64,000 bases of DNA from Larsenimonas salina. GTDB taxonomy: Bacteria > Pseudomonadota > Gammaproteobacteria > Pseudomonadales > Halomonadaceae. The notes beneath the pieces are model-generated. The model searched no databases, was not told the DNA's origin, and saw only the letters and a program-made list of their open reading frames with translations. Positions 62,848-64,000 of the stretch are shown here, piece after piece (positions within the stretch are counted from its first letter, which is position 1; each line of letters begins with the position of its first letter). The stretch covers positions 744,001-808,000 of the forward strand of contig NZ_JAMLJJ010000001.1 in NCBI RefSeq assembly GCF_023736155.1, given 5' to 3'. The position numbers and the translations under genes were made by a program.

Positions 62848-64000
62848 ATGTTTGCGCTGATTCTGACCCTATCCATCGCATTGGTGCTTTTGCTCGGCGG
62901 CGGGCTATGGGTGGCCTTTTCCCTGCTGGCGCTTGGGTGGATTGCCATCAGCCAGTTTACGCCCATCCCGGCCGGCTCCGTGCTCGGCTCTGACTTCTGG
63001 AGCGCAAGCTATGGCTGGGAACTGACGGCGCTGCCGATGTTCATCTGGATGGGCGAAATCCTGTTTCGCTCGGGGCTTGCCGACGATCTGTTCAAGGCGC
63101 TCGCGCCCTGGCTCAACCGCCTGCCCGGTGGGCTTCTTCACACCAACATCTTTGGCAGCAGCCTGTTCGCCGCCGTGTCCGGCTCGTCTGCCGCCACCTG
63201 CGCGACCGTTGGCAAGATGACGCTGCCAGAGCTTGAACGGCGTGGCTATGATGACCGGCTCGCCATTGGTACGCTTGCAAGCTCGGCAACACTTGGGCTT
63301 CTGATCCCGCCCTCGATCATTCTGATCGTCTACGGCATCGCGACCGAGCAATCGATCTCACGGCTGTTCATGGCCGGTATTCTGCCGGGGCTGATGCTCA
63401 TGGCACTGTTCGTTGTATACCTGATGATCTGGTCCTTACGTCACCCTGACAAGGTGCCCGTCGCCGAGGCCTCGATGCCTCTTGCACAAAAGCTCAGGGG
63501 CAGCCTGCGTATTCTGCCGCTTCTATTGCTGATCGTTGGCGTCATCGGCTCGATCTATGCGGGATTTGCCTCACCGACGGAAGCGGCAACGATTGGTGTC
63601 GTTCTTTCGATGATCATCGCGCGACTCAATACCGGCTTCGGCGCTCAGGCATTCAAGCACTCGCTGCTGGGTGCCGTGCGTACCGCCAGCATGATCGCGT
63701 TCATTCTGGCCGGCGCGTCCTTTCTGACCACGGCGATGGGCTTTACCCAGCTTCCAGGCCAACTTGCCGGGTGGATCGCAACGCTTGAGCTTGCCCCTTT
63801 TACGCTGCTTGCGGTGCTGACGCTCTTTTTCATTGTGCTCGGCTGCTTTCTCGACGGTATCTCGGTGGTAGTGCTTACGACATCGATCGTCATGCCGATG
63901 GTGGAAGCTGCGGGCTTTGACTTGATCTGGTTCGGCATCTATCTGGTCATCGTGGTCGAAATGTCTCAGATCACCCCACCGGTCGGCTTCAACCTATTCG
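62848..64000 (+). CDS. dctM: TRAP transporter large membrane subunit DctM (partial)
   Basis: Main sodium-coupled permease of the TRAP system. The 384 codons visible are open to the window end; the usual protein is about 430 residues, so the C-terminus is missing. It begins MFALILTLSIALVLLLGGGL and has GSSLFAAVSGSSAATCATVG, TLGLLIPPSIILIVYGIATE, FASPTEAATIGVV and LGCFLDGISVVVLTTSIVMP, all DctM signatures. GAGAG precedes the ATG. Third gene of dctPQM. Confidence 0.95.
   Translation, partial: MFALILTLSIALVLLLGGGLWVAFSLLALGWIAISQFTPIPAGSVLGSDFWSASYGWELTALPMFIWMGEILFRSGLADDLFKALAPWLNRLPGGLLHTNIFGSSLFAAVSGSSAATCATVGKMTLPELERRGYDDRLAIGTLASSATLGLLIPPSIILIVYGIATEQSISRLFMAGILPGLMLMALFVVYLMIWSLRHPDKVPVAEASMPLAQKLRGSLRILPLLLLIVGVIGSIYAGFASPTEAATIGVVLSMIIARLNTGFGAQAFKHSLLGAVRTASMIAFILAGASFLTTAMGFTQLPGQLAGWIATLELAPFTLLAVLTLFFIVLGCFLDGISVVVLTTSIVMPMVEAAGFDLIWFGIYLVIVVEMSQITPPVGFNLF

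Overview
The window is a 64 kb chromosomal segment of a motile gammaproteobacterium with about 55-60% GC. The gene set and protein style (purMN next to an AI-2E family permease and hda, a complete flagellar and chemotaxis block, a TRAP transporter beside pxpABC) fit the Halomonadaceae (Halomonas, Kushneria, Chromohalobacter and relatives). That placement is an inference from protein resemblance, not a database result. I see no insertion sequence, prophage, CRISPR array, rRNA or tRNA.

Layout. 0.2-4 kb: hda and an AI-2E family permease on the minus strand, divergent from purM-purN. 4-9.3 kb: an acrAB-type RND efflux pump divergent from its TetR repressor, with a likely AcrR operator between them. 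9.3-10.7 kb: an AraC/GyrI-type regulator and a gene-poor, AT-rich patch. 10.7-14.7 kb: fliA (sigma-28), two tandem flagellin genes each with its own sigma-28 promoter and terminator, and flaG. 14.7-26.6 kb: fliE (minus), then fliFGHIJK and fliLMNOPQR (plus), with a terminator between fliK and fliL. 26.7-37.1 kb: the rod, hook and ring genes flgBCDEFGHIJ and flgKL (minus). 37.2-38.9 kb: flgA and flgMN (plus). 38.9-55.5 kb: a long minus-strand block reading motA-motB-cheY2-cheA-cheW, then an Aer-type receptor-cheR-cheD-cheB-cheY-cheZ, then flhB-flhA-flhF-flhE. 55.5-58.6 kb: two small lipoproteins, one unrecognised protein and a CBS-pair protein. 58.6-64 kb: pxpA-pxpB-pxpC (5-oxoprolinase, minus) divergent from a dctP-dctQ-dctM TRAP transporter (plus, cut by the window end).

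How it works together. The window encodes nearly a whole flagellum: basal body, export gate (FlhAB, FliOPQR), export ATPase (FliHIJ), C-ring (FliGMN), hook, junction proteins, two flagellins, stator and a full CheAWYZRBD pathway. Late genes are tied together by sigma-28 promoters (TAAAG-like box, 11-nt spacer, GCCGATAA-like box) that I could read before fliC1, fliC2, flgM, the receptor gene and motA, with a weaker one before flgK. FlgM and FliA provide the usual checkpoint. The filament cap fliD, the chaperone fliS, flhG and flhDC are not in the window.

Most unusual points: an FlhF of 740 residues with about 340 extra C-terminal residues of unknown function, encoded with FlhE in a flhBAFE string; twin flagellins with conserved ends and a leader hairpin that appears to covary; a repeated N-terminal motif in FliN; an Aer-like receptor carrying a CheR/CheB-tether-like C-terminus; an orphan strong terminator suggesting an unannotated plus-strand RNA near 56.9 kb; and an overlapping divergent promoter with an 11-bp inverted repeat that links pxpABC to the TRAP transporter.
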